This document shows positions 48,917-58,079 of a DNA stretch of 64,000 bases, in pieces (within the stretch, counting starts at the first letter, position 1; the number at the start of each line of letters is the position of its first letter). Source of the DNA: Saprospiraceae bacterium (lineage in GTDB: Bacteria; Bacteroidota; Bacteroidia; Chitinophagales; Saprospiraceae); contig JAKVCV010000020.1 in assembly GCA_022448945.1 (NCBI GenBank), positions 1 to 64,000 of the forward strand, read 5' to 3'. The position numbers and the translations under genes were made by a program. The notes under the pieces are model-generated. The model saw nothing but the letters and a program-made list of their open reading frames with translations. It did not search any database and had not been told where the DNA came from.

Positions 48917-48984
48917 TGTCAATTGAATTTATTAAAATTCATTCTATAAATAAATATCCAAAACTACGATTGATATATTAAAAA

Positions 48985-49013
48985 ATGGCATTCAACTTAA
49001 TGTTGAATGCCAT
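48985..49013 (-). terminator. Hairpin terminator, mainly for the OmpA-like gene
   Basis: A perfect 12-bp stem (ATGGCATTCAAC with GTTGAATGCCAT) around TTAAT lies between the converging genes ending at 48916 and 49042. On the minus strand it is followed by TTTTTAATAT, giving a U-tract for the OmpA-like gene. On the plus strand it is followed by AAAAAAA, so it is weaker in that direction. Confidence 0.7.
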
Positions 49014-49041
49014 AAAAAAATTTTTGTTTATACTATTGAGA

Positions 49042-50703
49042 CTATTTACATTTTGTGAATTCTGCCTCTTTAAAATCCTGAACTTTCTTGAACTTCACTC
49101 TTCTCATCACATACATATTGCGTTTCTTTTTGAATTTCAATTCAGATATTTTAGCCTCCTGATATAGTTTAAATTTCTTTTTGGTAGAATTTTGAACGTA
49201 TACTACCAAGTCTCCAACATTATCACAATTAAAAATAGAATACTCTTTAACTCTAGTCTTACCATTGCGTTCAGCATTAGGAGCATTGTATACTTCATTG
49301 GTTGATTTATTACCAATAAGAACTCTTGATTCTTTTAGCAAACGCACCTTTAACAACCATTTTTGCTCTGCTTTTGGTTTCTCTTTATCATTATCCCATT
49401 CTCCTAATTTATACAAACCAGATGAATGAACATCGTATACAATATATTCACAATTAACAGGTCCAAGACAATCAACTGGTTTTGCAATTTCATCTTTATA
49501 GACTGGATACCCACTAGTGTGTCCTTTACCTACTAAAACTACAGGGTCTTTTAAATCCTCAACAGAAGATCTTAACACATATAAACGTGTAGTTTTATCA
49601 GCTGGTGTTGCATCTGATTTTACAAATATATTTTTCTTGTCATTCATTTTATGTCTGTTTGGGAACCAGTCATCTGTAGTAATTCCATAACCAAATTGCT
49701 CACAAACATCAAGATCTTCATCTTTATTATTATCATCAACTACAGTAACACCGTTTAAGTCTGCATAAGTACCCTCTGCAAATTTACAAGTAGTTTTTTC
49801 TGCGCTATAACGAACATCTGAAGCCGTAAGGTCAGGATTTTCTTCTCCTGAAAAGGGATCAGGATTACAATCTTCCTCACATTTTCTCTGCTTAGCACAA
49901 GCACAATACCCACTATTCATCCAATCGAAATCATAGGTCTTACAGTCAGCACCATCACTTAAAGTACAAGATTTACCCGTATTCTTCCAAACTATTGTGC
50001 CTCCTTGATCTTGTCCCTCATAAAATGTGTAGCCTCCTTTATCTTCATTTACTAAAGGCAATTTAATTTTCACACTTTTTTTAGCTGTCAAATCAGAACC
50101 TTCAAAGGAAGCCTTAAAGAATACTACAGAGTTGAAATATAATTTACGTCCTTCACTGTCATTAATTGAAAGATTATTTGAACTCATTGCTTCTGCAGTA
50201 CTAAAATGATCGAGTTCGAAACTAGAATTTTTGGTCTTTGTAGGCTTATAAGTTCTTCTTTCTACAAAAACTTCTGCACAATCTTTTGTTATAACTGTAT
50301 CCTGATCATCATCTTCAAGATAGAACAAAACATGTACACGACGGTTTGGATCTCTTTTATCGTATTTTTGCTCTTTTTCACCGTAGAAAAACAATTCTGA
50401 TTTTTCTTCATATTCACCCAGAGTTTTAACAAACTCAAAAGCCGCATTAGCCCTTTTTTCAGAAAGACCCATGTTGTAATTGTCAGAACCTAAATCACAT
50501 GTATGCCCAGTAACGCGAATCTTTAAAATTCTTTCTTTGTATTTTTCAAAATAAGCAGTGATGGAATCTGTACTTTCCTGAACTAAGATGGCCCTATCTA
50601 GTTTGAAGAAAACTTCCATACTATCTTTGATTTCTTCCTCTTGACTAAAGGATATAGTTGCACAAAAAAGCAAAAGAAAACAGCCAATAAATAACTTCTT
50701 CAT
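49042..50703 (-). CDS. Periplasmic protein with N-terminal OmpA-like domain
   Basis: A signal peptide (KKLFIGCFLLLFCATISFS) leads into an OmpA-like peptidoglycan-binding domain at about 25-130: VTGHTCDLGSDNYNMGLSEKRA is the family core, and DPNRRVHVLFYLE closes it. In most proteins this domain is C-terminal; here it is N-terminal. The rest (130-553) is rich in Cys (CACAKQRKCEEDC, CKTYDFD, CTLSDGADC) with short beta strands and a lysine-rich end (KLYQEAKISELKFKKKRN). No family was recognised for that part. A promoter-like site lies at 50806-50836, and a terminator follows the gene. Confidence 0.75.
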   Translation of the reverse strand: MKKLFIGCFLLLFCATISFSQEEEIKDSMEVFFKLDRAILVQESTDSITAYFEKYKERILKIRVTGHTCDLGSDNYNMGLSEKRANAAFEFVKTLGEYEEKSELFFYGEKEQKYDKRDPNRRVHVLFYLEDDDQDTVITKDCAEVFVERRTYKPTKTKNSSFELDHFSTAEAMSSNNLSINDSEGRKLYFNSVVFFKASFEGSDLTAKKSVKIKLPLVNEDKGGYTFYEGQDQGGTIVWKNTGKSCTLSDGADCKTYDFDWMNSGYCACAKQRKCEEDCNPDPFSGEENPDLTASDVRYSAEKTTCKFAEGTYADLNGVTVVDDNNKDEDLDVCEQFGYGITTDDWFPNRHKMNDKKNIFVKSDATPADKTTRLYVLRSSVEDLKDPVVLVGKGHTSGYPVYKDEIAKPVDCLGPVNCEYIVYDVHSSGLYKLGEWDNDKEKPKAEQKWLLKVRLLKESRVLIGNKSTNEVYNAPNAERNGKTRVKEYSIFNCDNVGDLVVYVQNSTKKKFKLYQEAKISELKFKKKRNMYVMRRVKFKKVQDFKEAEFTKCK

Positions 50704-50805
50704 TGTATTGATTTTTTTATTATTAGATAATTTTGTGGTTTATTAAAAAAATTAGACATCTGTTTCATTACCAATATTTCAGTACTACATTTGTCATATA
50801 ATTAG

Positions 50806-50836
50806 CAAAAGTATAAGTTGATTCCGAAATATCAAT
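50806..50836 (-). promoter_or_regulatory. Promoter-like site for the OmpA-domain gene
   Basis: On the minus strand the sequence is ATTG, 19 bases, then TACTTTTG, fitting the Bacteroidota pattern apart from one base in the -33 element. It lies about 100 bases upstream of the start at 50703. The rest of the 50704-51047 gap holds the terminator described next. Pattern match only. Confidence 0.4.
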
Positions 50837-50920
50837 AAAACTTTCGATTATTCTAAGAAAATATTGAGATATTATTGATAAAAGTGAACATATTAGCATT
50901 TTTTATGTAAAAGTTGTTCA

Positions 50921-50949
50921 AAAAAAAAACTAATGACATAAATCATTAG
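50921..50949 (-). terminator. Terminator after the TonB-receptor gene at 51048
   Basis: A 7-bp stem (CTAATGA with TCATTAG) around a 6-base loop is followed, on the minus strand, by TTTTTTTTTT at 50921-50929. The stem is short, but the long U-tract supports termination. It lies about 100 bases past the stop codon of the receptor. Confidence 0.65.
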
Positions 50950-51047
50950 CCTTTTATATCCTTTTCATATTAACCGATGTCTAAAAATCTTACAACATTT
51001 TTATTCAAAATCTGCCAACTAAATAGAACCGTGAAATACGAAAACTA

Positions 51048-53435
51048 TTAGAATTTCAAATTTAAGTTAAGTGCAGGCATTATTGGGAGCTGATTTATTC
51101 TTTTGTATTCTATTCTGTCAAAATAAAAAATATTCTCTCTATTGTATACATTAGTGACACTAGCAGCAACTGTCAATTTCATGTGTTTAACAAGATCAAA
51201 TGTATATTTTATTGACACATCCAAACGATGATAAAAAGGCAGGCGCCCCTGGTTGATCTCTTCTTCATAGATAACACCCAAATTTGCATTAGGTTCATTA
51301 TTGTCAATAAGATAATTGGAACTAATTCCATTCATAAAAGTCTGATTAGCATAAAACCCTTGTGTACGTGTAAATGGAAATCCAGAACCCATATTCCAGC
51401 GAACTCCAATCTCAAATGGAAATTCTGTACGTTTTATTATCTTGTCTGATTCATTATTTTGTTTTTTAGGGCCGATTCTAAATTTGTATGCACCAACAAA
51501 ATTGACATTATGACGACGATCAAAATGAGCATAAAAAGTCTGAATTCCATCATTACGTGTTACGTACCCCAAAGAATATGTTGCATATAAATACAATTGG
51601 TCTTTCTCAAAAGTAGCTGAGAAATCAATACCATATGCATCACCTGTTTCAGCTAAAAAGTTCTTTCCCACATCTCCAGCTTCCCGATTTCTGTTGAGAG
51701 AAACAATCTGGGGGAAATATTTGTAATAGGGTTCTAAATTAAGAGTGAGAAACTTGGTTATATCGATTTCAAACCCAGCAATAGCATGTATAGAGGTCTG
51801 CAACCTGCTTTTCATCTTTGTATAAATTCTATCTCCATTATCAGATACTTCCAGACTATATACACCATCGTCCGGCCCTCCCAAAAAACCAACAAATAAA
51901 TTAACAACATCACGCTCATCAACAGAACTGATTAGATTTTGAGAATACATTCCCCCTGCAGCTTTAAATCGTAAGAAATCAGTAATATTCCATTTCAGCC
52001 CCAATCTTGGTTCTAATGCAACTTCTCCTAATGAAGCATAAGCCTGCATTCTCAAACTGGGTTCAATAACTAGCGTACCAAAACGCCCTTTAAGGTGAAC
52101 AAATAAAGCAGCTTCAATATTTGATTGTGGAGCATCTGCGTTCCCTTGAGTAACAGAGAGATCATTGCTAGTTGAATACTCAAAATATGTTGACATACTA
52201 TTTACCTCTACTCCAAAATTTATACTTCTGGATTTTGGCATATAATAAGTGAAATTCATATTCCCATTAAAACTTCCCACACCACTTGAACGCACTTTTG
52301 AACTAGCACCTTCCTCATTGAAAACAGCATCATATGTCGAATAGGCTAAAGTACCGTTAAGGACAAAATTTGCGCCTCCAGGAACAATTCGAAAATCAAT
52401 ACCTCCTCCTCCTGCGTTCCAGTCATATGAAGCAAGACCTGAAAAACGGACATTATCAGAATGATAAAAACCAAAAGCATCAAGACGACTTCCATTTGCA
52501 GCATTATATGAAATTTTTGCATGGCCATCCGTAAAATCATATGGCAAAACACCAAGATCATTAGCATAGCTATATAATAGTGGTGATGTTTGTGTAAGGT
52601 AAGAATGTTTAACTGTCAATAAAAAAGACAAACTAGAACCATTATCTTCACTCAATTTTATTATAGGCCCTTCAAAAAGGCCTTTTGCAACAAATGGATT
52701 TACATTAAGCATTCCTGCAAATCTTGTTTTGTTTCCCTCTCTTGTTTTAATATCTACTATTGCTGATGAACGCCCACCATATTGCGCACTAAAGCCACCT
52801 GTATAAACATCAGCAGTTCGAATAATATCCGTTTCAAAAACTGAAAAGAACCCAATGGAATGAAAAGCGTTAAACAAGGTCATTCCATCAAGCAAAATCC
52901 TATTTTGGACAGGTGCTCCTCCCCTAATATAAAGTTGTCCTCCCTGATCACCAGTAGTTACAACACCTGGTATAACCTGTAAATATTGAGCAAAATCTGC
53001 TTCTCCTCCAGCTGCAGGAATTCTATTGATATCTTTGGGGGTAATACGTGTTACGGAAACCTGTACATCATTTTGGGCTGCTGATTTTTTTGCATCTACC
53101 TGTACTACATCCATCTCAGAAGTCGATTCTTCCATCAAAAAATTTTGGGTTACCATTTTCTTTCCAATAGAAACAACAATACCAATGGAATCATATCCCA
53201 AATAAATTGTTTTAATGGTATAATCCCCAGGAGGAATTCCTATAATATTATAATCTCCATTAATATCAGACCCTGTAGTAAAATCTGTCCCCTCCAAAAA
53301 AATAATTGCACCAATTAAGGGCTCTCCAGTTCCTTTATCATATACAGTTCCCCTAACTCCACTCTTCTGTGCGCTTGAATATTGAGTAAGTAACAAAAAA
53401 GAAATAATCAACATTAAATTAAAAAATAACTTCAT
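51048..53435 (-). CDS. TonB-dependent receptor with carboxypeptidase-like domain
   Basis: A signal peptide (LLLTQYSSAQ) is followed by a carboxypeptidase-like domain with GVRGTVYDKGTGEPLIGAIIFLEGTD and GDYNIIGIPPGDYTIKTIYLGYDS, then a plug with QVIPGVVTTGDQGGQLYIRGGAPVQNRILLDGM and YTGGFSAQYGGRSSAIVDIKTREGN, and a barrel of about 550 residues. The plug form IRGGAPVQNRILLDGM is common in a large Bacteroidota receptor family of unknown ligand. The end NQLPIMPALNLNLKF is a terminal strand. No SusD partner is adjacent, so it is not a complete polysaccharide-utilisation pair. It stands alone with its own terminator. Confidence 0.88.
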   Translation of the reverse strand: MKLFFNLMLIISFLLLTQYSSAQKSGVRGTVYDKGTGEPLIGAIIFLEGTDFTTGSDINGDYNIIGIPPGDYTIKTIYLGYDSIGIVVSIGKKMVTQNFLMEESTSEMDVVQVDAKKSAAQNDVQVSVTRITPKDINRIPAAGGEADFAQYLQVIPGVVTTGDQGGQLYIRGGAPVQNRILLDGMTLFNAFHSIGFFSVFETDIIRTADVYTGGFSAQYGGRSSAIVDIKTREGNKTRFAGMLNVNPFVAKGLFEGPIIKLSEDNGSSLSFLLTVKHSYLTQTSPLLYSYANDLGVLPYDFTDGHAKISYNAANGSRLDAFGFYHSDNVRFSGLASYDWNAGGGGIDFRIVPGGANFVLNGTLAYSTYDAVFNEEGASSKVRSSGVGSFNGNMNFTYYMPKSRSINFGVEVNSMSTYFEYSTSNDLSVTQGNADAPQSNIEAALFVHLKGRFGTLVIEPSLRMQAYASLGEVALEPRLGLKWNITDFLRFKAAGGMYSQNLISSVDERDVVNLFVGFLGGPDDGVYSLEVSDNGDRIYTKMKSRLQTSIHAIAGFEIDITKFLTLNLEPYYKYFPQIVSLNRNREAGDVGKNFLAETGDAYGIDFSATFEKDQLYLYATYSLGYVTRNDGIQTFYAHFDRRHNVNFVGAYKFRIGPKKQNNESDKIIKRTEFPFEIGVRWNMGSGFPFTRTQGFYANQTFMNGISSNYLIDNNEPNANLGVIYEEEINQGRLPFYHRLDVSIKYTFDLVKHMKLTVAASVTNVYNRENIFYFDRIEYKRINQLPIMPALNLNLKF

Positions 53436-54037
53436 CAGTAATAATTTTTTATACGAATGTGATTGAGTATGTATAGATAGGGTTATGATCTCAAAGAAAC
53501 TAATAATTTAGTAATAATAATAAAAGGATAATAAAAACTCCCAACAAGAAAATACAAGTCACTAAATCCTTTTAATTTTAAGAAACCCAATTAACCTAAT
53601 TGGAGAAAACTTAAAATGTATAGTACAATATCTCTCTAAGTCAATCCATACATTTGATGCGCCAAGTTATACTTTTTTGATCTTTTAATAGAAAATTAGC
53701 AATAAGAAATTTTGAAAATTTGTCATAAATAAATCATTTTTTAATAAAAAACAAAACAATCAGATTTATGAACAAACAATATTTCTGTTTTATAAATATT
53801 ATTTATTAATAATACTATCGTAAGCATTTAGTTCTTGATTGCCAATTTTCTATTAAAAACAATTCAATTTAATTACCATCAAATTTGGAGTTTTTAGGGT
53901 AAGACAAAAAATACTACATATTGAATATAAGTGTTCTATTTCAATTTTTTATGTATCTATATATATTAAACGGGTAATTCGTTGTATCTTGTAACTCTAT
54001 AAATATTTTAATCACGTCCAAAAAACTAGATTATAAG
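53436..54037. other. Long AT-rich intergenic region
   Basis: This 602-base region separates divergent genes. It contains the inverted-repeat element at 53683-53858. Elsewhere I see no open frame of note, no tRNA or rRNA, and no strong promoter pair; a weak TATCTTG run at about 53975 lies upstream of the gene at 54038. The region is the longest without a gene in the window. Confidence 0.4.
53683..53858. repeat. 176-bp AT-rich element with 21-bp inverted repeats
   Basis: The left arm TTTTAATAGAAAATTAGCAAT (53683-53703) pairs with the right arm ATTGCCAATTTTCTATTAAAA (53838-53858) with one mismatch, and the match extends a few bases inwards (AAGAA against TTCTT) if one base is skipped. The enclosed 134 bases are AT-rich and have no open frame. 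It could be a large stem-loop, a regulatory structure or a remnant of a small mobile element (MITE-like). The inverted repeat is observed; its nature is inference. Confidence 0.5.
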
Positions 54038-54952
54038 ATGTGGGATTTTTTCAAACCTATACTCATCGACTTTCAAAACCCAGTTTTATATGCAATTCCT
54101 TTTTTTGCATTACTCTTGGGAATAGAAGTTTACGTAAACTACAAAGATCGATCTGACAACTATGTTTTCAAAGATGCGATGGCTAGTATATCCATGGGGT
54201 TGGGTTCTGTTATTATAGATGTCTTAACAAAATCAATTGCACTCATTGTATTTTATTGGATATACAATAATTATGGCATATTTAAAGATGAACTTAACTG
54301 GACAATACTAGCTTGGATTCTTTTATTTTTTATGGATGACATTACCTTTTATTGGCATCATCGTTTATCCCATCAGATACGTCTTTTATGGGCTGCACAT
54401 GTTAACCATCATTCGTCTATTCACTACAATCTGAGTACAGCTTTACGGCAGAGCTGGGCTGAGTTATTTTACAAATATACCTGGTATATCTGGTTACCAT
54501 TATTAGGTTTTCCTCCCTTAATGATTCTAACACAACTTGCCTTCAGTCTAATTTATCAATTCTGGATACATACGAAACATATTGATCGTTTCCCGCCAAT
54601 TATTGAATATTTTTTCAATACACCTTCACACCATAGGGTACATCATGCTAAAAACATAAATTATTTAGACAAAAACCATGCAGGAATTTTAATTATCTGG
54701 GATAGGATCTTTGGAACTTTCAAAGCTGAAGACCCTAATGAACCAGTAATTTATGGTATCACTAAAAATATTGAGACATACAATCCACTTATTATTGCTA
54801 CTCATGAGTTTGCTAATATTGCTAAGGACTTAAAAAAAGCTCCATCATTTGTTGACAAACTAAAATATTTATTTAACCCACCAGGCTGGAGTCATGATGG
54901 TTCTAGCCTTACCGCTGAGCAAATGCGTAAAAATCAAGAAGAGCATAATTAA
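54038..54952 (+). CDS. Sterol desaturase / fatty acid hydroxylase family protein
   Basis: The 304-residue membrane protein has the three His boxes of the superfamily: YWHHRLSHQ (H-x-x-x-H type), HVNHHSSIH, and HHRVHHAKN. These His residues bind a di-iron centre that inserts oxygen into or desaturates a lipid chain. Four hydrophobic segments surround the boxes. Bacterial members act on fatty acids, sterols or carotenoids, or resemble alkylglycerol monooxygenase; the substrate here is not known. The next gene begins 5 bases after the stop codon, which suggests translational coupling. Confidence 0.85.
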   Translation: MWDFFKPILIDFQNPVLYAIPFFALLLGIEVYVNYKDRSDNYVFKDAMASISMGLGSVIIDVLTKSIALIVFYWIYNNYGIFKDELNWTILAWILLFFMDDITFYWHHRLSHQIRLLWAAHVNHHSSIHYNLSTALRQSWAELFYKYTWYIWLPLLGFPPLMILTQLAFSLIYQFWIHTKHIDRFPPIIEYFFNTPSHHRVHHAKNINYLDKNHAGILIIWDRIFGTFKAEDPNEPVIYGITKNIETYNPLIIATHEFANIAKDLKKAPSFVDKLKYLFNPPGWSHDGSSLTAEQMRKNQEEHN

Positions 54953-54957
54953 TAAAA

Positions 54958-55971
54958 ATGAATTCAATTATATTAACCAAGTCATGGAAAGTATTTATTA
55001 CTGAAGTGTTCCGTAGCCCTCAAAGCTATATTTTTTGGTTGGTTGTTTTTCTTTTTGTTCTATTTTTACTTTCAAGATTCAGAAATAGAATGGAAGAACG
55101 TGGTGTTAATAAAGCGATCTATATATCCCGGGGTTTAGTAGGCTCACTCATAGCCTTTATTATCGCTCCAATTGTTTTTTATATTATGCTAAATATTGTG
55201 GCACTAGTACACAATGTAGCTATTATTGATGTTAGTTTTCTTACAGATTGGATAGGTTTAACAATAAGCTCTTATTGGTGGTTATTAAAGTGTTTTTTTG
55301 GTAGTGTTAGTGTGTCGTTTGCAAAAGAAATATATAGCGTAAACTCTATTATTCGTATTTTGTGGATTATTTTACCTATATCTTTTATCTGGTTGAGAAT
55401 GTCAAAAACAAAAATTGGTAAGTTGTTTTTGATTCCATTAATTATTGGTGTTTTAGTTATAACAAGATACAAAACTGCACCTACAACATTTATTACTGAA
55501 GACAAAGAATTGGTCAAACATATCCCACTGCTAAATAGATTTGCCCTTAATCAGAATGATGCAGACATAAACACAACCCAAATTCTAAGTGTACAACACA
55601 AACAGTTGATTACCATTGGATTATTTGCTGTAATTGCAATTGGTTTGGTTGTAGGATTAATTTTCAAATATAGGGTGATTGGCCTTTTTATTTCACTTAT
55701 TGGTCTTCTTGGATTTATTTTAATAGCACCCCATGATATAGAACTTAATAACAAACATCCAGATTACCTGATTGATATAGACAGTTTAGTTTCCCGAATG
55801 GATAGTCTTTACTTTATTAATGGGGAAAGTATTGATGTTTATCAAATAAGTCTCCAGATCGAATCAGCGTTTAATGCCAGAATAGAAGCCGGAGATATGA
55901 TCCAATTCCCTGATTCATTATGCACAAAGTATGAGGCATACTTTTTCGATAGATGTCATAATGAAAACTAA
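54958..55971 (+). CDS. Uncharacterised membrane protein
   Basis: This 337-residue protein has about six hydrophobic segments (for example FWLVVFLFVLFLLS, SLIAFIIAPIVFYIMLNIVALV and LFAVIAIGLVVGLIF) with a C-terminal soluble domain of about 80 residues (HPDYLIDIDSLVSRMDSL). No family was recognised. It begins only 5 bases after the desaturase-family gene, so the two form an operon and may act together, for example in electron supply or membrane lipid handling. There are no Cys or His clusters for cofactors. Confidence 0.6.
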   Translation: MNSIILTKSWKVFITEVFRSPQSYIFWLVVFLFVLFLLSRFRNRMEERGVNKAIYISRGLVGSLIAFIIAPIVFYIMLNIVALVHNVAIIDVSFLTDWIGLTISSYWWLLKCFFGSVSVSFAKEIYSVNSIIRILWIILPISFIWLRMSKTKIGKLFLIPLIIGVLVITRYKTAPTTFITEDKELVKHIPLLNRFALNQNDADINTTQILSVQHKQLITIGLFAVIAIGLVVGLIFKYRVIGLFISLIGLLGFILIAPHDIELNNKHPDYLIDIDSLVSRMDSLYFINGESIDVYQISLQIESAFNARIEAGDMIQFPDSLCTKYEAYFFDRCHNEN

Positions 55972-56171
55972 CAGATTGATCATACCACTTTATAAATCAA
56001 AAAAACGACTTAAACAAATCTAGTTTTTAACCTAAGTTCTTGGTTTATTATTTATGATATAGAAACTAATTTATATTAATTTTTTGTATTTTTGATTGAA
56101 GTAAGTCATAGAGAAATTCTGCTCAAAGATTATAAGTTTTTGATGCTCTGACCATAAAAATATTATATTAG

Positions 56172-56771
56172 ATGGGAAGAAAACCATTAGACAAAGAACG
56201 CGTTGATGATCCTTTTGTAAAGGATGCATGGGTAAAAAAACTTGCTACGCTATATCTTCAATATGGTTTAGGCAAGTTCACAATGGATATTATTGCCAAA
56301 AAACTTAATATAAGTAAAGCAACTCTTTACAAGTATTTTGCATCAAAAGATGAAATTATTGATGCAGTAATACAATACAAAATTCAGGAAATCATTTCTT
56401 TTGAAAACTTACTTACAGATGATAATATAGATTTCTCAGAACGCTTTTTTGAAATTATAAAAAAAGCATCAATTATGTTAGCAGAAATATCAGGACAATT
56501 TCTTCACGACACAAAAATCAAACACCCAGAGCTTTTTCTTAAACTGAATACTTTTCAGGACCGAGCTTTAAATGTTGCTGAAAAATTCTATCAGCAAGGA
56601 ATCGAAAATGGTGTTCTAAAAAATATTAACCCTAAAATATTAGCCCTTACTGATAAAATGTTTATTCAGGCTGTTTCAAACCCTCGTTTTTTACAAGAAC
56701 ATGGTATTTCTATTAAAGAAGCATTTGAAACCTATTTCCAAATGAAAAGCAAAGGTATATTTATCTCTTAA
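56172..56771 (+). CDS. TetR-family transcriptional regulator
   Basis: The N-terminal helix-turn-helix of about 45 residues reads KLATLYLQYGLGKFTMDIIAKKLNISKATLYKYFASKDEIIDAVI, the classic TetR/AcrR pattern. The rest (about 75-199) is an alpha-helical ligand-binding and dimer domain of low similarity. The length of 199 is normal. It precedes the PaaE-like reductase gene by 140 bases on the same strand and may regulate it. A TATTTTTG box at 56087-56094 could be its -7 element. The ligand is unknown. Confidence 0.85.
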   Translation: MGRKPLDKERVDDPFVKDAWVKKLATLYLQYGLGKFTMDIIAKKLNISKATLYKYFASKDEIIDAVIQYKIQEIISFENLLTDDNIDFSERFFEIIKKASIMLAEISGQFLHDTKIKHPELFLKLNTFQDRALNVAEKFYQQGIENGVLKNINPKILALTDKMFIQAVSNPRFLQEHGISIKEAFETYFQMKSKGIFIS

Positions 56772-56911
56772 ATGCAATAACTACTATTAACATAAATCAT
56801 CTTCCAAATCTTTTATAATTGCAGTTGATTATAAGCTGTCTTATAACATTTTTTTTTTAATTTTGTGATTCATTATAGATTCATTTCCAAGCCTAAATCA
56901 CAAAAAAAATA

Positions 56912-58024
56912 ATGGCTGATACAAATTTTTATACATTAAAAGTAAAAAAAGTCGAAGCAGAAACTGATAAAGCAGTTGTGCTAACATTTGAAGTTCCAAA
57001 CAACTTAAAAGATAAGTTTATATATAAACATGGTCAATACCTTACTTTAAAATTCAACTTTAAAGGTAAAGGTGAACGCCGAGCTTATTCACTTTGTTCC
57101 AGTCCAAGTGTAGATGAAGATTTAAAAATTGGTGTTAAACGGGTATATAAAGGGCTAGTTTCAAATCATATTAATGATAATGTAAAGGAGGGTATGGAAA
57201 TAGATATCATGCCACCTCAAGGTCATTTTACAACCGAAATTGACCCTGATCAAACAAAAGATTATTTTCTTTTTTGTTCTGGTTCGGGTATCACTCCTAT
57301 GTTATCAATCCTAAAAACCATTTTAGAAGAAGAACCCAAAAGTCAGGTTTGTATATATTATGGAAACAAAAGTGAGGATAGTATAATGTTCAAGAATGAA
57401 CTTGCTCAATTAGAAAATCGCTATTCTAATCAATTTAAAATCATTCATACTTTAACCCAGCCCAAAATTCGTAAAGAAGGTGGCATATTTGGCTTGTTTA
57501 CGAAAAAAATTATTGACTGGAAAGGAATGAAAGGGCGTATTGATGCCAAGAGAATTAAAGAAATTATTTTAGAAAACCGCAGAGGAACTACACCAATAGA
57601 ATGTTTTATGTGTGGCCCAGAAGGAATGATGCGTACAGCTGAAGATTGCCTTAAAACAATGGGTATCGATGATGAAAATATTCATGTTGAATGGTTTCTT
57701 CCTGCAGAAGGTGACTCAAAAGAAAAAATAAAAGATACAAATAGTAAGGGTGCAAAAGCTACTGTTACAATGAACGGCAAAACAATAGCGCTTAATCTTT
57801 TACCTAATGAATCAATTCTTGATGGACTTTTACGTATCGACGAAGACCCACCCTACTCATGTATGAGTGGTGCTTGTTCTACTTGTGTCTGTAAACTTGT
57901 TAGCGGGGAAGCTGACATGGAGCGATGTTTGGCATTAAGTGACGATGAAGTAAAAAATGGTTTTATCCTCAGCTGCTCTGCCATACCTACATCAGATGAA
58001 ATAGAGGTGAATTATGATGTTTGA
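56912..58024 (+). CDS. PaaE-like flavin reductase with C-terminal 2Fe-2S domain
   Basis: The protein has three parts. The FAD domain (about 1-105) carries HGQYLTLKF and RAYSLCSSP (R-x-Y-S-type FAD binding). The NAD(P)H domain (about 110-245) has CSGSGITPMLSILKTI and MCGPEGMM. The plant-type ferredoxin domain has C317-x4-C322-x2-C325-x29-C355, the usual 2Fe-2S site. This matches PaaE and related monooxygenase reductases. No paaABCD genes are nearby, so the partner oxygenase is elsewhere; the desaturase-family gene at 54038 is a possible client but there is no proof. The TetR gene upstream probably controls it. Confidence 0.88.
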   Translation: MADTNFYTLKVKKVEAETDKAVVLTFEVPNNLKDKFIYKHGQYLTLKFNFKGKGERRAYSLCSSPSVDEDLKIGVKRVYKGLVSNHINDNVKEGMEIDIMPPQGHFTTEIDPDQTKDYFLFCSGSGITPMLSILKTILEEEPKSQVCIYYGNKSEDSIMFKNELAQLENRYSNQFKIIHTLTQPKIRKEGGIFGLFTKKIIDWKGMKGRIDAKRIKEIILENRRGTTPIECFMCGPEGMMRTAEDCLKTMGIDDENIHVEWFLPAEGDSKEKIKDTNSKGAKATVTMNGKTIALNLLPNESILDGLLRIDEDPPYSCMSGACSTCVCKLVSGEADMERCLALSDDEVKNGFILSCSAIPTSDEIEVNYDV

Positions 58025-58079
58025 TCTACTTGGAGCTTACAATAATAATTTGTTATAAATAGATCTATATTGCCTTTTT

